Source: Pseudidiomarina aestuarii (GTDB lineage: Bacteria; Pseudomonadota; Gammaproteobacteria; Enterobacterales; Alteromonadaceae). Taken from it: a DNA stretch of 64,000 bases. The position numbers and the translations under genes are program-made. Positions 9,435 through 22,550 of this stretch are shown piece after piece. The notes below the pieces were generated by a model. That model was not told the origin of the DNA. It saw only the letters and a program-made list of their open reading frames with translations, and made no database searches. The stretch spans positions 206,177 through 270,176 of the forward strand of contig NZ_PIPR01000002.1 in NCBI RefSeq assembly GCF_003987355.1, in the 5' to 3' direction. How positions within the stretch are numbered: position 1 is the stretch's first letter; each line of letters starts with the position of its first letter.

Positions 9435-11684
9435 ATGAGTGAATCGGATTCGAGCATGGCGGAGAACCGCCGGTTAGCAGCATTACGTGCAACTAAATTG
9501 CTCGATACGCCCAACGAAGCGCGGTTTGATCGCTGGGTTCAATTAGCGCGCCAAACATTTGATGTTCCCATCGCGCTGGTTTCATTCGTCGATGCTGATA
9601 GACAGTGGTTCAAGGCAAAAAGTGGCTTAAGCGTGCAGGAAACTCCGCGTAGTCTGTCGTTTTGTAGTCATGCTATTCAGCAGCGCGATATCATGGTGGT
9701 CGAAGACGCCACGCAAGATGCGCGTTTCAAAGATAATCGGTTTGTACATGATGACCCCGGTATTCGTTTTTACGCCGGTGCTCCGCTGCAAACGCCAAAC
9801 GGCGAGCAAGTCGGAACCTTGTGCATTCTCGATACCCGAGTGCGACAGCTTACAGAGAGCCAACTCACTACGCTCCGGGCACTCGGTGATGCTGTGCAAG
9901 CAGAAATGAACTTGCGTGCGTACCAAAGTGCTGCCGAAGACCTCATTCAACAACAATCTGAAACCAGCGAGACCAATCAGCGACTGCAGGAGCGCGAACA
10001 GCGACTTTCCTCTATTTATGATTTGGCTCCGGTTGGCATATCGATTTGCAATGCTGACGGACAGTTAATCGAAGCAAACCATGCAGCTGAGGCAATTCTT
10101 AATCAAAGCATGGAAGCGTTGACGCATCGCCAAATTGATGACCCAGATTGGCGGATCTTCGATGAACGTGGCTTCATTCTTGCTCCGCAAGATTTTGCTT
10201 CATCACGGGCGTTACGGGAACGGCGTCCGGTCACCAACCAAATCATGAAGTTAGAGCAGGGTGCTTATTCGGTATGGTTGTCAGTCAGCGCATCACCGTT
10301 GCCAGACGGCGGTGCGATTATTGTTTATTCGGATATCTCTGACTTAAAGCAGCAACAAGATCGCATTCGTTATTTAGCCGCGCACGACCAATTGACTGGG
10401 CTCTGCAATCGCTCTGAATTTATGCATGAGCTCGACGGACGAATTGCGGTAGCGAGAAACACGGACCAAACGTTGTCTGTGATCACTTTCGATATTAATC
10501 ACTTCAAAGAAATCAATGAGTCCGCTGGACACGCCATAGGCGACCAATTATTGCTGGAAGTTGCGAAGCGTCTGCAGCGACATGTGCGTAGCCGTGATTT
10601 GATAGCGCGAATTGGTGGTGATGAATTTGCGATTATCACTTTCCATCATGAAGCCGAAATTGAGGCGTTGATTGAGCGATTGTTGGCGCAACTGAGTCAG
10701 GCCTATGAAATTCAGTCCGCTGAATTTCGTATCAACATTAGTGCTGGTGTGGCAACCTTACCGCGGCACTCCGACAGTGCTGATGTGTTGCTGCGCCGCG
10801 CGGATATGGCGATGTTCCATGCGAAGACTATGGATCTCCCGTACTGCCGCTATCACGAAGCATTGAATAACTTTTATTTACGTCGAATTGCCCTAGTGGA
10901 AGGTTTGGAGTATGCCATCCGCACGTCAGCATTACGGACCTACTTACAGCCGCAGTTGAACATTCAAACGGGTCAGTTAGTTGGCGCAGAAGTATTGTTG
11001 CGTTGGCAAGATCCTGATTTTGGTTGGGTTAGTCCGGCTGAGTTTATTCCTCTTGCCGAAGAGCGCGGTTTGATATGTCGCATCACGCAATATGTGATTC
11101 GAAACGTGCTGCAACAACTGCAGATCTGGCGTGAAGAAGGTCTGGAAATGTGCGGTCGGGTTGGCATCAACATCTCTATTCGCGACCTAGAGCAACCGCA
11201 GTTTGTCGAAGAATTACTGGAGCAAGTAGCGACGTCGGGTTGTCATCCGAAACAACTCGAGTTGGAGATAACCGAAACCGCTTTTATGCGCGATCCTGAG
11301 GTGGCACTGGCAACCCTAACCAAGCTCCACGAAGCAGGTTTTTCACTAGCAATTGATGACTTCGGCATCGGCCACTCCGTATTGAATTACTTAAAACAAA
11401 TTCAAGCCGATGTGCTCAAAATCGACATCAGCTTCACGCGTGAATTACTGACCAGCGCTGCTGATAAAGCAATAATTCAGACCATTATCGCTACTGCGAA
11501 TATTTTTGGGATGAAGACTTTAGCTGAGGGTGTTGAATCTGCGGAGCAAGCGCAAGAACTTCGCCGCTTGGGTTGTGATTACGCGCAAGGTTATTGGTAT
11601 GGTGAGCCGCAACCTATCGCTGATTTCGAAGCGAACTGGTTGCGTGATGGCCGCGCCGCTGGTTGCGAGACTTCTAACTCGTAA
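9435..11684 (+). CDS. GAF-PAS-GGDEF-EAL cyclic-di-GMP signalling protein
   Basis: The 749-residue protein has no membrane segment. An N-terminal GAF domain (about 20-165; DVPIALVSFVDADRQWFKAK) is followed by a PAS domain (about 190-305), a GGDEF domain (about 315-480) and an EAL domain (about 490-740). GGDEF is intact (IGGDEFAIITF), so cyclic-di-GMP synthesis is possible. The EAL signature reads EVLLRW instead of EALLRW, but the other catalytic positions are kept (LEITET, IDDFGIGHS, LKIDISF, AEGVES, AQGYWYG), so phosphodiesterase activity is likely. Which activity dominates cannot be told from sequence. It probably senses a soluble ligand through GAF or PAS. It stands alone between trpS and pabA. 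Confidence 0.92.
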   Translation: MSESDSSMAENRRLAALRATKLLDTPNEARFDRWVQLARQTFDVPIALVSFVDADRQWFKAKSGLSVQETPRSLSFCSHAIQQRDIMVVEDATQDARFKDNRFVHDDPGIRFYAGAPLQTPNGEQVGTLCILDTRVRQLTESQLTTLRALGDAVQAEMNLRAYQSAAEDLIQQQSETSETNQRLQEREQRLSSIYDLAPVGISICNADGQLIEANHAAEAILNQSMEALTHRQIDDPDWRIFDERGFILAPQDFASSRALRERRPVTNQIMKLEQGAYSVWLSVSASPLPDGGAIIVYSDISDLKQQQDRIRYLAAHDQLTGLCNRSEFMHELDGRIAVARNTDQTLSVITFDINHFKEINESAGHAIGDQLLLEVAKRLQRHVRSRDLIARIGGDEFAIITFHHEAEIEALIERLLAQLSQAYEIQSAEFRINISAGVATLPRHSDSADVLLRRADMAMFHAKTMDLPYCRYHEALNNFYLRRIALVEGLEYAIRTSALRTYLQPQLNIQTGQLVGAEVLLRWQDPDFGWVSPAEFIPLAEERGLICRITQYVIRNVLQQLQIWREEGLEMCGRVGINISIRDLEQPQFVEELLEQVATSGCHPKQLELEITETAFMRDPEVALATLTKLHEAGFSLAIDDFGIGHSVLNYLKQIQADVLKIDISFTRELLTSAADKAIIQTIIATANIFGMKTLAEGVESAEQAQELRRLGCDYAQGYWYGEPQPIADFEANWLRDGRAAGCETSNS

Positions 11685-11751
11685 GCTTAGCAACGACACG
11701 CCAATCAATGCTAGGATGCGGCGATTCCAGTCGATACGTTAGAGTAAATTT

Positions 11752-12351
11752 ATGTTGCTGATGATCGATAATTACGACTCTTTCACACACAACGTCGTAC
11801 GTTATTTCCGTGAGCTGAAAGCGGAAGTCAAAGTTATTCGTAACGACGAACTGACACTAGCAGGAATCGAGGAGCTTCCGCTCAGCGGTATCGTCATTTC
11901 ACCGGGTCCGTGTACGCCCAATGAAGCCGGTATTTCACTCGCAGTCATTGAACACTTTGCTGGGAAACTTCCTATTCTGGGGGTATGTCTTGGGCATCAA
12001 GCCATTGGCCAAGTTTTTGGCGCCAAAGTGGTGCGAGCAAACGCAGTCATGCATGGTAAAACGTCGAGTGTCGAGCACACTCAAACAGGCCTGTTTCACA
12101 ATCTACCGAATCCTTTCACAGTCGCTCGCTACCATTCACTGCTGTTAGCCAGCGACAGTATTCCCGATACTTTGGTCGTTGATGCTTGGACTACTGCAAG
12201 CTCAGGTGAACGCGAAGTGATGGCGATACGGCATCGCGATCTACCCATCTGGGGCGTCCAGTATCATCCTGAAGCCATCCAAACCGAGCATGGCCACCAA
12301 CTACTAGCCAACTGGCTCAACCTCAAAGCGAAAAGCGTTACTAGCTATTAG
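11752..12351 (+). CDS. pabA: Aminodeoxychorismate/anthranilate synthase glutamine amidotransferase subunit
   Basis: A class I glutamine amidotransferase of 199 residues. The N-terminus [16 protein letters not shown] is diagnostic for PabA/TrpG. The nucleophile Cys is in [10 protein letters not shown] and the catalytic His and Glu are in GVQYHPEA near the C-terminus. It supplies ammonia to PabB for 4-aminobenzoate (folate) and may also serve TrpE. I prefer pabA over trpG because it neighbours an argD/astC-type aminotransferase, as in E. coli and Pseudomonas, and no trp gene is nearby. The last residues and the TAG stop lie inside the repeat at 12331-12425. Confidence 0.85.
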   Translation: MLLMIDNYDSFTHNVVRYFRELKAEVKVIRNDELTLAGIEELPLSGIVISPGPCTPNEAGISLAVIEHFAGKLPILGVCLGHQAIGQVFGAKVVRANAVMHGKTSSVEHTQTGLFHNLPNPFTVARYHSLLLASDSIPDTLVVDAWTTASSGEREVMAIRHRDLPIWGVQYHPEAIQTEHGHQLLANWLNLKAKSVTSY

Positions 12352-12425
12352 CTACTCGTTACTAGAAGAGCGCAGATCTGTGTTTTCGAGTAACCAGTAG
12401 CTAATAGCCAATAGCGCTCTTTTTT
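12331..12425. repeat. Long palindromic interspersed repeat, copy 2 (terminator-like)
   Basis: The second copy of the family at 2377 and 17675. Arms AAAAGCGTTA and TAGCTATTAGCTACT on the left pair with AGTAGCTAATAGC and TAGCGCTTTTTT on the right. The inner arms GTTACTAGAA/TTTCGAGTAAC enclose the conserved core GCGCAGATCTGTG. The right end gives a U-rich tail after the stem, so it should terminate the pabA transcript. The pabA stop (12349-12351) is inside the left arm. Unlike the other two copies, the next gene (astC) is on the same strand. Confidence 0.8.
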
Positions 12426-12530
12426 AACTGTTAACTATTCACTATTCACTGGCTTTTCCGCATATTCATGCAGCCCTTGTGCAAAACCAACTAACTCCCC
12501 GTGATAGCTTGATTTTTCTACGCTGTAGCG

Positions 12531-12559
12531 ACGACAGCGAGCAAAAAATCTGCGATAAT
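12531..12559 (+). promoter_or_regulatory. Candidate sigma-70 promoter for the ast cluster
   Basis: ACGACA (12531-12536; four of six bases match TTGACA) and GATAAT (12554-12559) are separated by 17 bp, and transcription would start about 50 bp before the astC ATG. This is a moderate match found by eye. No clear ArgR box (TGAAT-N4-ATTCA) accompanies it. Confidence 0.45.
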
Positions 12560-12591
12560 AGACGCACTTTTAAAGCCGAATTCATCTTTGA

Positions 12592-13830
<1,239 letters not shown>

Positions 13831-13858
13831 GCTAGCCCAGCGCTAGCGGAGACACATT

Positions 13859-16386
<2,528 letters not shown>

Positions 16387-16399
16387 TCGAACGAGGGAA

Positions 16400-16825
16400 A
16401 TGACGATGGCAGCAGCAATGCATGCGCAAGTGAAATGGATACAAGGCATGGAGTTTTCCGCAGAGTCGGGCTCTGGCCATACCGTGCGAATGGATGGTGA
16501 TAAAGCTACTGCTGCGAGTCCAATGGAGCTGGTGCTCATGGCTGCTGGTGGCTGCTCATCTGTTGATGTGGTGTCGATACTCGAAAAAACTCGTCAGCAA
16601 GTGACGGCTGTGCGCTGTGACGTGGATGGCAAGCGTGCCGATGCTACGCCTGCAGTGTTCACAGATATTCATTTGCACTTTGTGGTGACCGGCACGGATA
16701 TTGCCGAGAAGCATGTGGAGCGAGCGGTGCAATTGAGTGCAGAGAAATATTGCTCGGTCGCGAAAATGTTGGAAGTTTCAGTCAATGTGACGCATAGCTT
16801 CAGTATTGAAGCGGCAACTGAGTAA
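16400..16825 (+). CDS. OsmC/Ohr family protein (YhfA-like)
   Basis: A 141-residue OsmC-fold protein. The two conserved cysteines lie in MAAGGCSSVDVVSIL and in SAEKYCSVAKML, the spacing used by OsmC/Ohr thiol peroxidases and by YhfA. The length and the ASPMELVLMAAGGC segment point to the YhfA branch, whose physiological role is not settled. A second in-frame ATG at 16406 has better spacing to GAGGGAA, so either start is possible. It follows astD by 13 bp and precedes rlmJ by 8 bp, which suggests cotranscription. Confidence 0.85.
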   Translation: MTMAAAMHAQVKWIQGMEFSAESGSGHTVRMDGDKATAASPMELVLMAAGGCSSVDVVSILEKTRQQVTAVRCDVDGKRADATPAVFTDIHLHFVVTGTDIAEKHVERAVQLSAEKYCSVAKMLEVSVNVTHSFSIEAATE

Positions 16826-16833
16826 CGGGCTCT

Positions 16834-17676
16834 ATGAACTATCGCCATAGCTATCATGCAGGCAACTTTGCTGATGTTTTGAAACATGCGTTGCAATGGG
16901 TGTGTTTAGACTACTTGACGCAAAAGGATAAACCGATGTTTGTGTTGGATACCCACGCAGGCATCGGTATGTATGATTTGACCGGAGAGCAAGCTCAGAA
17001 AACTGCAGAGTGGGAACAAGGTATTGGCCGCTTGCTACAAGCGTCTCAGGTGCCCGAAGCGTTAGCAGGTTATGTTGCCGCAGTGCGCTCATTAAATGAC
17101 GGTGATAGCATGCGCTGGTACCCCGGCTCACCATGGCTCACACAAGCACATTTGCGCGAGCAAGATCAACTGACATTGTCTGAATTGCACCCGTTGGATG
17201 CGATGGAACTTGCGGTCAACTTTCGCCGTCAGCGTCAGGTCAAAGTGCTGCAGCAAGAAAATGGTTACGCAGCAATGAAGGCGCTGTTACCACCCCCGCA
17301 AAAGCGCGGAATGGTATTGATTGACCCACCCTTTGAGCAACGTGATGAGTTCGACCAAGTCATCAATGCCTTGCAAGCGGCACTGAAGCGCTGGAGTACG
17401 GGTACCTACGCAGTGTGGTATCCCATCAAAGATCCGCTCACCATCGGCGAGTTTCATCAACGCGTCTTAGCGTTGCCACAAGCTGACAAAGTGTATGCGG
17501 TTGATTTACTGATCCGTGAGCCGCTCGACAACACCAAGCTGAATGGGTGCGGCATGCTGTTTATCAATCCTCCGTACGGACTGACCCAACAAGCCCCGGC
17601 TTTACTTGAGTTCCTGCGTCCATTGTTAGCTCAGGACCGCGGCGCTCAAGCACAAACCCAATGGCTAACTGACTAA
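16834..17676 (+). CDS. rlmJ: 23S rRNA (adenine-2030-N6)-methyltransferase
   Basis: RlmJ methylates A2030 of 23S rRNA. The 280-residue protein begins with the diagnostic MNYRHSYHAGNFADVLKH. It contains the SAM-binding DTHAGIGMYDL and the N6-adenine methyltransferase catalytic motif IDPPFE (DPPF type), and later FINPPYGL. It probably belongs to the transcription unit ending at the long palindromic repeat, whose left arm begins right at its stop codon. Confidence 0.95.
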   Translation: MNYRHSYHAGNFADVLKHALQWVCLDYLTQKDKPMFVLDTHAGIGMYDLTGEQAQKTAEWEQGIGRLLQASQVPEALAGYVAAVRSLNDGDSMRWYPGSPWLTQAHLREQDQLTLSELHPLDAMELAVNFRRQRQVKVLQQENGYAAMKALLPPPQKRGMVLIDPPFEQRDEFDQVINALQAALKRWSTGTYAVWYPIKDPLTIGEFHQRVLALPQADKVYAVDLLIREPLDNTKLNGCGMLFINPPYGLTQQAPALLEFLRPLLAQDRGAQAQTQWLTD

Positions 17677-17765
17677 AAGCGTTATTGGTGACTAGCTACT
17701 GGCTATTCGCAGAGCGAGATCTGTCTTTTCTAGTATCAAGTAGCCAATAGCTATTCGCATTTTTT
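17675..17765. repeat. Long palindromic interspersed repeat, copy 3 (terminator-like)
   Basis: The third and most diverged copy. The left arm has AAAAGCGTTATTGG and GACTAGCTACTGGCTATT, the centre keeps GCGAGATCTGTC, and the right arm has AAGTAGCCAATAGC and ends in GCATTTTTT. It sits between the convergent genes rlmJ and prkB and touches both stop codons. The conserved core word AGATCTGT and the TAGCTA-type arms are shared with the copies at 2377 and 12331. Confidence 0.78.
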
Positions 17766-18657
17766 AGCGGCAGATCCAGTCGAGTTCGCCGCCGTGACGC
17801 TTTTTCGACATCAGATCGTCAATCAGCGGTGCCAGGATCAGTTCCATCGCAAACACCATTTTTCCACCCGGTACGACTAGCGTATTCATGCGCGACATGA
17901 ATGAACCATCAATCATCTGCAAGTAATACGGGAAGTCGACGTGGCGCATGCCGCGGAAGCGAATAACTACGAAGCTCTCGTCTAATGAAGGAATATCTTT
18001 CGCGCTAAATGGGTTTGAGGTATCCACGGTTGGAACACGCTGAAAGTTTATGTGTGTACGTGAGAATTGCGGAACAATATGGTGAATATAGTCTTCCATA
18101 CTGCGCACGATGCTTTGCGTCACGGCTTCGCGGGAGTGACCGCGTTCCGAAGTATCGCGCATCAACTTTTGAATCCACTCTAAGTTGACGATCGGCACCA
18201 TGCCAATTAATAAGTCGACATATTGTGCAACGTCATAGTCGTCGCCCGTTACTCCGCCATGTAAGCCTTCATAGAAGAGTAAATCGGTATCGCTGGGTAA
18301 GTCTTCCCAGGGGGTAAATGTACCCGGCATCTGATGGTATGGAACGGCATCATCAAAGTTATGCAAGTAACGGCGTGTTTGACCCATGCCGGTTTCGCTG
18401 TACTCGCGGAATAAGGATTCCAGTCGATTAAAGTTATTTGCTTCCGGACCAAAATAACTAATGTGCTTGCCTTGCTCTTGAGCTTTCCGAATCGCCAATT
18501 CCATTTCTGGACGCGAATACCGATGAAAGCTGTCACCCTCAACGAATGCAGCGTGCAAATTTTGCGTGCGAAAAATGTGTCGCAGTGCCTGACTGGTCGT
18601 CGTTGTACCTGCTCCAGATGAGCCTGTAACAGCGATGATTGGATGTGTTTGCGACAT
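17764..18657 (-). CDS. prkB: Phosphoribulokinase homologue
   Basis: A 297-residue P-loop kinase with GSSGAGTTTTSQALRHIF at the N-terminus and the lid/substrate region HFLFYEGLHGG-like (DLLFYEGLHGG). It belongs to the PrkB group found in many gammaproteobacteria that have no RuBisCO, where its real role is unclear. No Calvin-cycle gene is near it here. The rest of the protein (SFHRYSRPEME, YFGPEANNF) is intact, so an active sugar-phosphate kinase is expected. slyX, 50 bp upstream on the same strand, could be cotranscribed. Confidence 0.9.
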   Translation of the reverse strand: MSQTHPIIAVTGSSGAGTTTTSQALRHIFRTQNLHAAFVEGDSFHRYSRPEMELAIRKAQEQGKHISYFGPEANNFNRLESLFREYSETGMGQTRRYLHNFDDAVPYHQMPGTFTPWEDLPSDTDLLFYEGLHGGVTGDDYDVAQYVDLLIGMVPIVNLEWIQKLMRDTSERGHSREAVTQSIVRSMEDYIHHIVPQFSRTHINFQRVPTVDTSNPFSAKDIPSLDESFVVIRFRGMRHVDFPYYLQMIDGSFMSRMNTLVVPGGKMVFAMELILAPLIDDLMSKKRHGGELDWICR

Positions 18658-18707
18658 GAATCCTCCGAAAAGTGGACTACATGTTATACGGGCTCAGTCG
18701 CTTTTGA

Positions 18708-18941
18708 TCAATAGTGGGGTGGAATCTCCGCGGCAGGGTCTTGTGGGTCATCATTACCACGTTCTTGAATTTGCTGAAATTTATCTATCAGCAATGCCAT
18801 TTTACGCTGCAACATTTGCAACTCATCGTTGTGACTGGTGACAAGTTGATTCAATGAGGCAATTTCATCCTCTTGAAACGCTAACTGACTTTCCAGTTGT
18901 GTAAGTCTCTCGTTAAACTCGTCTTCTTTTTGAGCTGCCAT
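18708..18941 (-). CDS. slyX: SlyX family protein
   Basis: A 77-residue, almost entirely coiled-coil protein (residues about 5-60: FNERLTQLESQLAFQEDEIASL) ending in the family C-terminal signature IPPHY. SlyX function is not established; in E. coli it lies next to slyD/fkpA. The FkpA-type isomerase gene is divergent here, preserving that link. The ATG at 18941 follows AGAAGGGTG; an upstream TTG frame adds only two residues. Confidence 0.88.
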   Translation of the reverse strand: MAAQKEDEFNERLTQLESQLAFQEDEIASLNQLVTSHNDELQMLQRKMALLIDKFQQIQERGNDDPQDPAAEIPPHY

Positions 18942-19027
18942 AGGCAAACACCCTTCTTTATGTGTAGTATAGTGACCGCAGCGAATTACAACCTACTCTC
19001 ATACAGAATTCAATGATGGAGATGTAC

Positions 19028-19816
19028 ATGAAGCAATTAGTAAAGCCATTTGTTCTGACTGCTTTAGCAGTGGCAATTGTTGGCTGTAGTAAACCAGAAC
19101 CTTATCCAGTTAGCGAAGTAGAACCGACCGAAGAGCGTGACCGCATGGCTTATGCGTTGGGTTCGTCTGTAGGAACTTTTGTCGCGACTAATTTAACGAA
19201 CCAAGAAGAAGCTGAATTTGTTTTAGATCGTCAGTTGGTTATTGCAGGTTTTGTCGACTCATTGAAAGCTGAATCAAAAATCAGCCAAGAAGATGCCGAA
19301 GCGCTGTTGACGCAAATGCAAGAAATGGTTGTCGAGCAACGTCAGCAAGTGATTGGCGGCAAAGCGCAAGCCGAAGGCGAAGCCTACCTTGCTGAAAACG
19401 CGAAAAAAGAAGGCGTGATGGTCACTGAATCAGGCCTGCAATATGAAGTCATCAGTGCTGCGCCAGACGATGCTCCAAAGCCAGTAGCAACCGACATTGT
19501 CGAAGTTCACTACGAAGGCACGCTGATTGATGGCGAAGTATTTGATAGCTCATTCGAGCGCGGCGAACCTGCTGTTTTCCCACTGAATCGTGTGATTGCG
19601 GGCTGGACCGAGGGCGTTCAGTTGATGGGTGTTGGCTCCAAATATCGCTTCGTTATCCCAGCGAACTTAGCTTATGGTGAGCGTGAAGTTGGTGGTGGCA
19701 TGATTCCACCAAACTCAACACTCATTTTTGAAGTTGAGTTGTTAGACATTGTTGAGCAAGAAGAAGCTGAAATGCCAGCTGCCGAAGTTCAACCGGAAGA
19801 ATCTACTGGTAACTAA
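19028..19816 (+). CDS. fkpA: FKBP-type peptidyl-prolyl isomerase, lipoprotein (FkpA-like)
   Basis: A periplasmic folding helper that isomerises proline peptide bonds. From the ATG at 19028 (GGAG 10 bases upstream) it has 262 residues. Its lipoprotein signal ends AIVGCSKP, so unlike E. coli FkpA it is probably lipid-anchored. An N-terminal dimerisation domain (about 35-125; MAYALGSSVGTFVA) precedes the FKBP domain (about 150-240) with VHYEGTLIDGEVFDSS, VIAGWTEGVQLM and IPPNSTLIFEVELLDI. The tail is acidic and Glu-rich. An upstream in-frame ATG (19013) would add five residues. It ends at a strong terminator shared with rsd. Confidence 0.9.
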   Translation: MKQLVKPFVLTALAVAIVGCSKPEPYPVSEVEPTEERDRMAYALGSSVGTFVATNLTNQEEAEFVLDRQLVIAGFVDSLKAESKISQEDAEALLTQMQEMVVEQRQQVIGGKAQAEGEAYLAENAKKEGVMVTESGLQYEVISAAPDDAPKPVATDIVEVHYEGTLIDGEVFDSSFERGEPAVFPLNRVIAGWTEGVQLMGVGSKYRFVIPANLAYGEREVGGGMIPPNSTLIFEVELLDIVEQEEAEMPAAEVQPEESTGN

Positions 19817-19832
19817 ACGGTTACCCGGAAAC

Positions 19833-19864
19833 AAAAAAACCAGCTCGTTTGAGCTGGTTTTTTT
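19833..19864. terminator. Bidirectional intrinsic terminator between fkpA and rsd
   Basis: The stem AACCAGCTC / GAGCTGGTT with a 4-base GTTT loop is flanked by seven A on the left and seven T on the right, so it can stop transcription from both convergent genes. Confidence 0.92.
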
Positions 19865-19879
19865 ATCAGTTTTGTAGTG

Positions 19880-20371
19880 CTATTGCGATTCGTTAACCAC
19901 GACCAGTAACTCATGCTGATCGAGAGCCGCTAGTAAGCGATCTTCAAACTCCATGCGTAGCTCTAACGCTTCGCCCAGCGATGACAATTCACGATCAAAA
20001 TTCTTTAGGTCGGACCGTTCATCGCGTTCGCTGTATCGATCATTAAAGTCGAGCGCTATTTCTGTCGTGTCGCTAATTAATGGAAATAGTTCGTTAGCAA
20101 TGTCACGCGTACTTTGCGGTGCTTTATCGGTCGACTCAATAATGTGGTCATAGATCTCAAAGTGTCCGGCAGAAATGTAATCCATAAGCATGCTGCAAAA
20201 ATTGCGCACGTCTGCTAACGCGGGCAGCGCCTGACTTTCCCGCTCGTATGGCGGTAAGCCGGCTAGCTTGAAGTATTCAATTAGCAAGTCTTGACGTGCA
20301 TGCAGCCAGGTGTCGATAGATTTATGAGCACCACCCCAGCGCTGCTTTGCTTGCTCGTTCCTTTCTAGCAT
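19880..20371 (-). CDS. rsd: Regulator of sigma-70 (Rsd/AlgQ family)
   Basis: A 163-residue cytoplasmic anti-sigma protein. It starts MLERNEQAKQRWGGAHKSID, with the LIEYFKLAGLPPYE segment typical of Rsd/AlgQ. Rsd binds sigma-70 in stationary phase and frees core RNA polymerase for other sigma factors. It is divergent from nudC; rsd and nudC are also neighbours in E. coli (rsd-nudC-hemE region), so the order supports the call. AGGAGAATCG precedes the ATG. Confidence 0.93.
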   Translation of the reverse strand: MLERNEQAKQRWGGAHKSIDTWLHARQDLLIEYFKLAGLPPYERESQALPALADVRNFCSMLMDYISAGHFEIYDHIIESTDKAPQSTRDIANELFPLISDTTEIALDFNDRYSERDERSDLKNFDRELSSLGEALELRMEFEDRLLAALDQHELLVVVNESQ

Positions 20372-20482
20372 TCGATTCTCCTGTCAGAACATAGTGTTCA
20401 ACATACTGATGATGCTAAGCTACCGTCAACCGTTTTCGCTCAGAATAATCGTAAAAGAGCATATACCTGTGAGTCGAATCAG

Positions 20483-21313
20483 ATGAATAAACCGTATCAA
20501 CGGCCAGCTGCCGACGAACCCGCATGGTGGTTCATAGTGGCAGGCGGCGAGATCATTCTCGAACGAGGCGAATCACTGCCTCCACACGGCATCTTGAATC
20601 AAATTCCGATGCCGGATCTCAGCGACTATAAAGTGGTCTACCTTGGCGAACTTCGTGAGCGCAACTGTTATTTGATTCTGGCTGACTATGGCGATACGCA
20701 ATTTGCGGAGTTGGGGGAGTTCGGGAACGTGCGCGAGATACTGCTGCAAGGTGATGAAGAGTTATTTGCAGTAGCGGCTCGAGCCAAGCAATTTACCGAG
20801 TTTCTCCTGACCCATAGATTTTGCGGCCGCTGTGGAACCCGTATGCAGGCTGTTGATTGGGAGTTAGCGATGCATTGTCATAGTTGCCAGCATCGTTGCT
20901 ACCCGCGCATTTCACCCTGCATTATCGTTGCGATTCGCAAAGGCAACCAAGTACTTCTCGCTCGCGGCAAGCGTCATCCCGAGGGATTGTTTTCAGTTCT
21001 CGCAGGTTTTGTCGAATCGGGTGAAACGCTCGAGCAGACGCTCGCTCGAGAAGTGATGGAGGAGGCGGGCGTAGAAATCAAAAACATCGAATACATTTCT
21101 AGTCAGTCGTGGCCCTTTCCACATTCGTTGATGATCGGATTTATAGCGGAGTGGGAAGCGGGTGAAATCCACCTCGATCCATTCGAATTGGAAGAAGGAG
21201 ATTGGTTTCCGATTGATGCGTTGCCGCGGGTGCCACCGCAAGGAACCATCGCCTATAAGTTAATCGATTCCCTTAAACGGAAAATTGAGCAGGAAACCAC
21301 CGGCGAAGATTGA
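20483..21313 (+). CDS. nudC: NADH pyrophosphatase / NAD-RNA decapping hydrolase
   Basis: A 276-residue Nudix enzyme that splits NADH to NMNH and AMP and removes NAD caps from RNA. A four-Cys zinc site is visible (FCGRCGTR and CHSCQHRCYPR). The Nudix box is GFVESGETLEQTLAREVMEE followed by AGV, complete in its catalytic glutamates. The SQSWPFPHSLMIGF segment, which marks the NADH-specific subgroup, follows it. It is followed by hemE as in E. coli. Confidence 0.94.
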   Translation: MNKPYQRPAADEPAWWFIVAGGEIILERGESLPPHGILNQIPMPDLSDYKVVYLGELRERNCYLILADYGDTQFAELGEFGNVREILLQGDEELFAVAARAKQFTEFLLTHRFCGRCGTRMQAVDWELAMHCHSCQHRCYPRISPCIIVAIRKGNQVLLARGKRHPEGLFSVLAGFVESGETLEQTLAREVMEEAGVEIKNIEYISSQSWPFPHSLMIGFIAEWEAGEIHLDPFELEEGDWFPIDALPRVPPQGTIAYKLIDSLKRKIEQETTGED

Positions 21314-21352
21314 TAGAATGCGCGCCATTCAGCGACGAGACGAGATGTGAGC

Positions 21353-22429
21353 ATGAGCTTGAGCAAACCAGCCCTACAAAATGATGTCTATCTACGCGCT
21401 TTGATGCGTGAGCCGACCGAACGCACGCCGATTTGGATGATGCGCCAGGCTGGACGTTATTTGCCAGAATATAAAGCTACTCGAGCGCATGCAGGCGACT
21501 TTATGAGCCTGTGTAAGAACGCAGAATTGGCTTGTGAAGTGACCATGCAACCGCTACGCCGCTTCCCTTTAGACGCCGCCATTCTGTTTTCAGATATCTT
21601 AACGATCCCCGATGCGATGGGGTTAGGTTTGTATTTTGAAGCAGGTGAAGGCCCGCGTTTCGAGCGACCGCTGCGTGATCACCGTGCCGTTGAAAGCTTG
21701 GGTATTCCAGACCCAGAACAAGAGCTGCGCTACGTCACGGATGCCGTGCGTACCATTCGCCACGAACTGGGCGGTAAAGTGCCGCTGATTGGCTTTTCAG
21801 GTAGTCCTTGGACTCTCGCTACTTACATGGTTGAGGGCGGTAGTACGAAGAACTTTAGTGTCGTGAAAAAGATGCTGTTTGCCGAGCCGCAAACCATGCA
21901 TTTATTGCTCGATAAGCTCGCCGATTCAGTCATTCTGTACTTGAATGCGCAAATTGCGGCAGGTGCGCAAGCAGTCATGGTATTTGATACTTGGGGTGGC
22001 GTGCTCAGTCCACGCGATTATCGCGAGTTTAGCCTAGCCTATATGAAGAAAATTGTGGCCGGTTTAACTCGACATGCCGATGGTCGTGCGGTACCGGTTA
22101 CTTTGTTTACTAAAGGCGGTGGTGCTTGGTTGGCAGATATGGCTGCCTCTGGCTGTGATGCGCTGGGTGTCGATTGGACCACCGATATGGGCATCGCGCG
22201 GCAGTTGGTTCAAGACCAAGTAGCGCTGCAAGGCAACATGGATCCGAGCGTGTTATACGCATCACCACAACGTATTGAAGAGGAAGTAGCGACCATCCTT
22301 GCGAGCTATGGGCAAGGACATGGTCATGTCTTTAACTTGGGGCATGGAATTCATCCCGAAGTAAACCCTGATCATGCGGGCGCATTTATTGAAGCAGTCC
22401 ACAAATTGAGCCCTGCCTACCACCGTTGA
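21353..22429 (+). CDS. hemE: Uroporphyrinogen decarboxylase
   Basis: It converts uroporphyrinogen III to coproporphyrinogen III in heme synthesis. The signature [15 protein letters not shown] and the second motif [17 protein letters not shown] are intact; the active-site Asp is in [13 protein letters not shown] take the ATG at 21353, giving 358 residues; a GTG two codons earlier (21347) is also possible. It begins 39 bp after nudC and is probably cotranscribed with it. Confidence 0.96.
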   Translation: MSLSKPALQNDVYLRALMREPTERTPIWMMRQAGRYLPEYKATRAHAGDFMSLCKNAELACEVTMQPLRRFPLDAAILFSDILTIPDAMGLGLYFEAGEGPRFERPLRDHRAVESLGIPDPEQELRYVTDAVRTIRHELGGKVPLIGFSGSPWTLATYMVEGGSTKNFSVVKKMLFAEPQTMHLLLDKLADSVILYLNAQIAAGAQAVMVFDTWGGVLSPRDYREFSLAYMKKIVAGLTRHADGRAVPVTLFTKGGGAWLADMAASGCDALGVDWTTDMGIARQLVQDQVALQGNMDPSVLYASPQRIEEEVATILASYGQGHGHVFNLGHGIHPEVNPDHAGAFIEAVHKLSPAYHR

Positions 22430-22446
22430 TCCTTATTTGCGGTAAA

Positions 22447-22472
22447 CCCCGTTTAATGAGCGTTAAGCGGGG
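22447..22472. terminator. Hairpin after hemE
   Basis: CCCCGTTTAA (22447-22456) pairs with TTAAGCGGGG (22463-22472) through a 6-base loop, with one G-T pair. No T-run follows, so termination would be weak or Rho-assisted. Confidence 0.5.
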
Positions 22473-22550
22473 CTGCCGTTGGTGCATGCTGCGTTACAAT
22501 AAACCTAGTTTATTCTCACCCAAGCCCACAGCGCAGTAACCGAGGATTAT

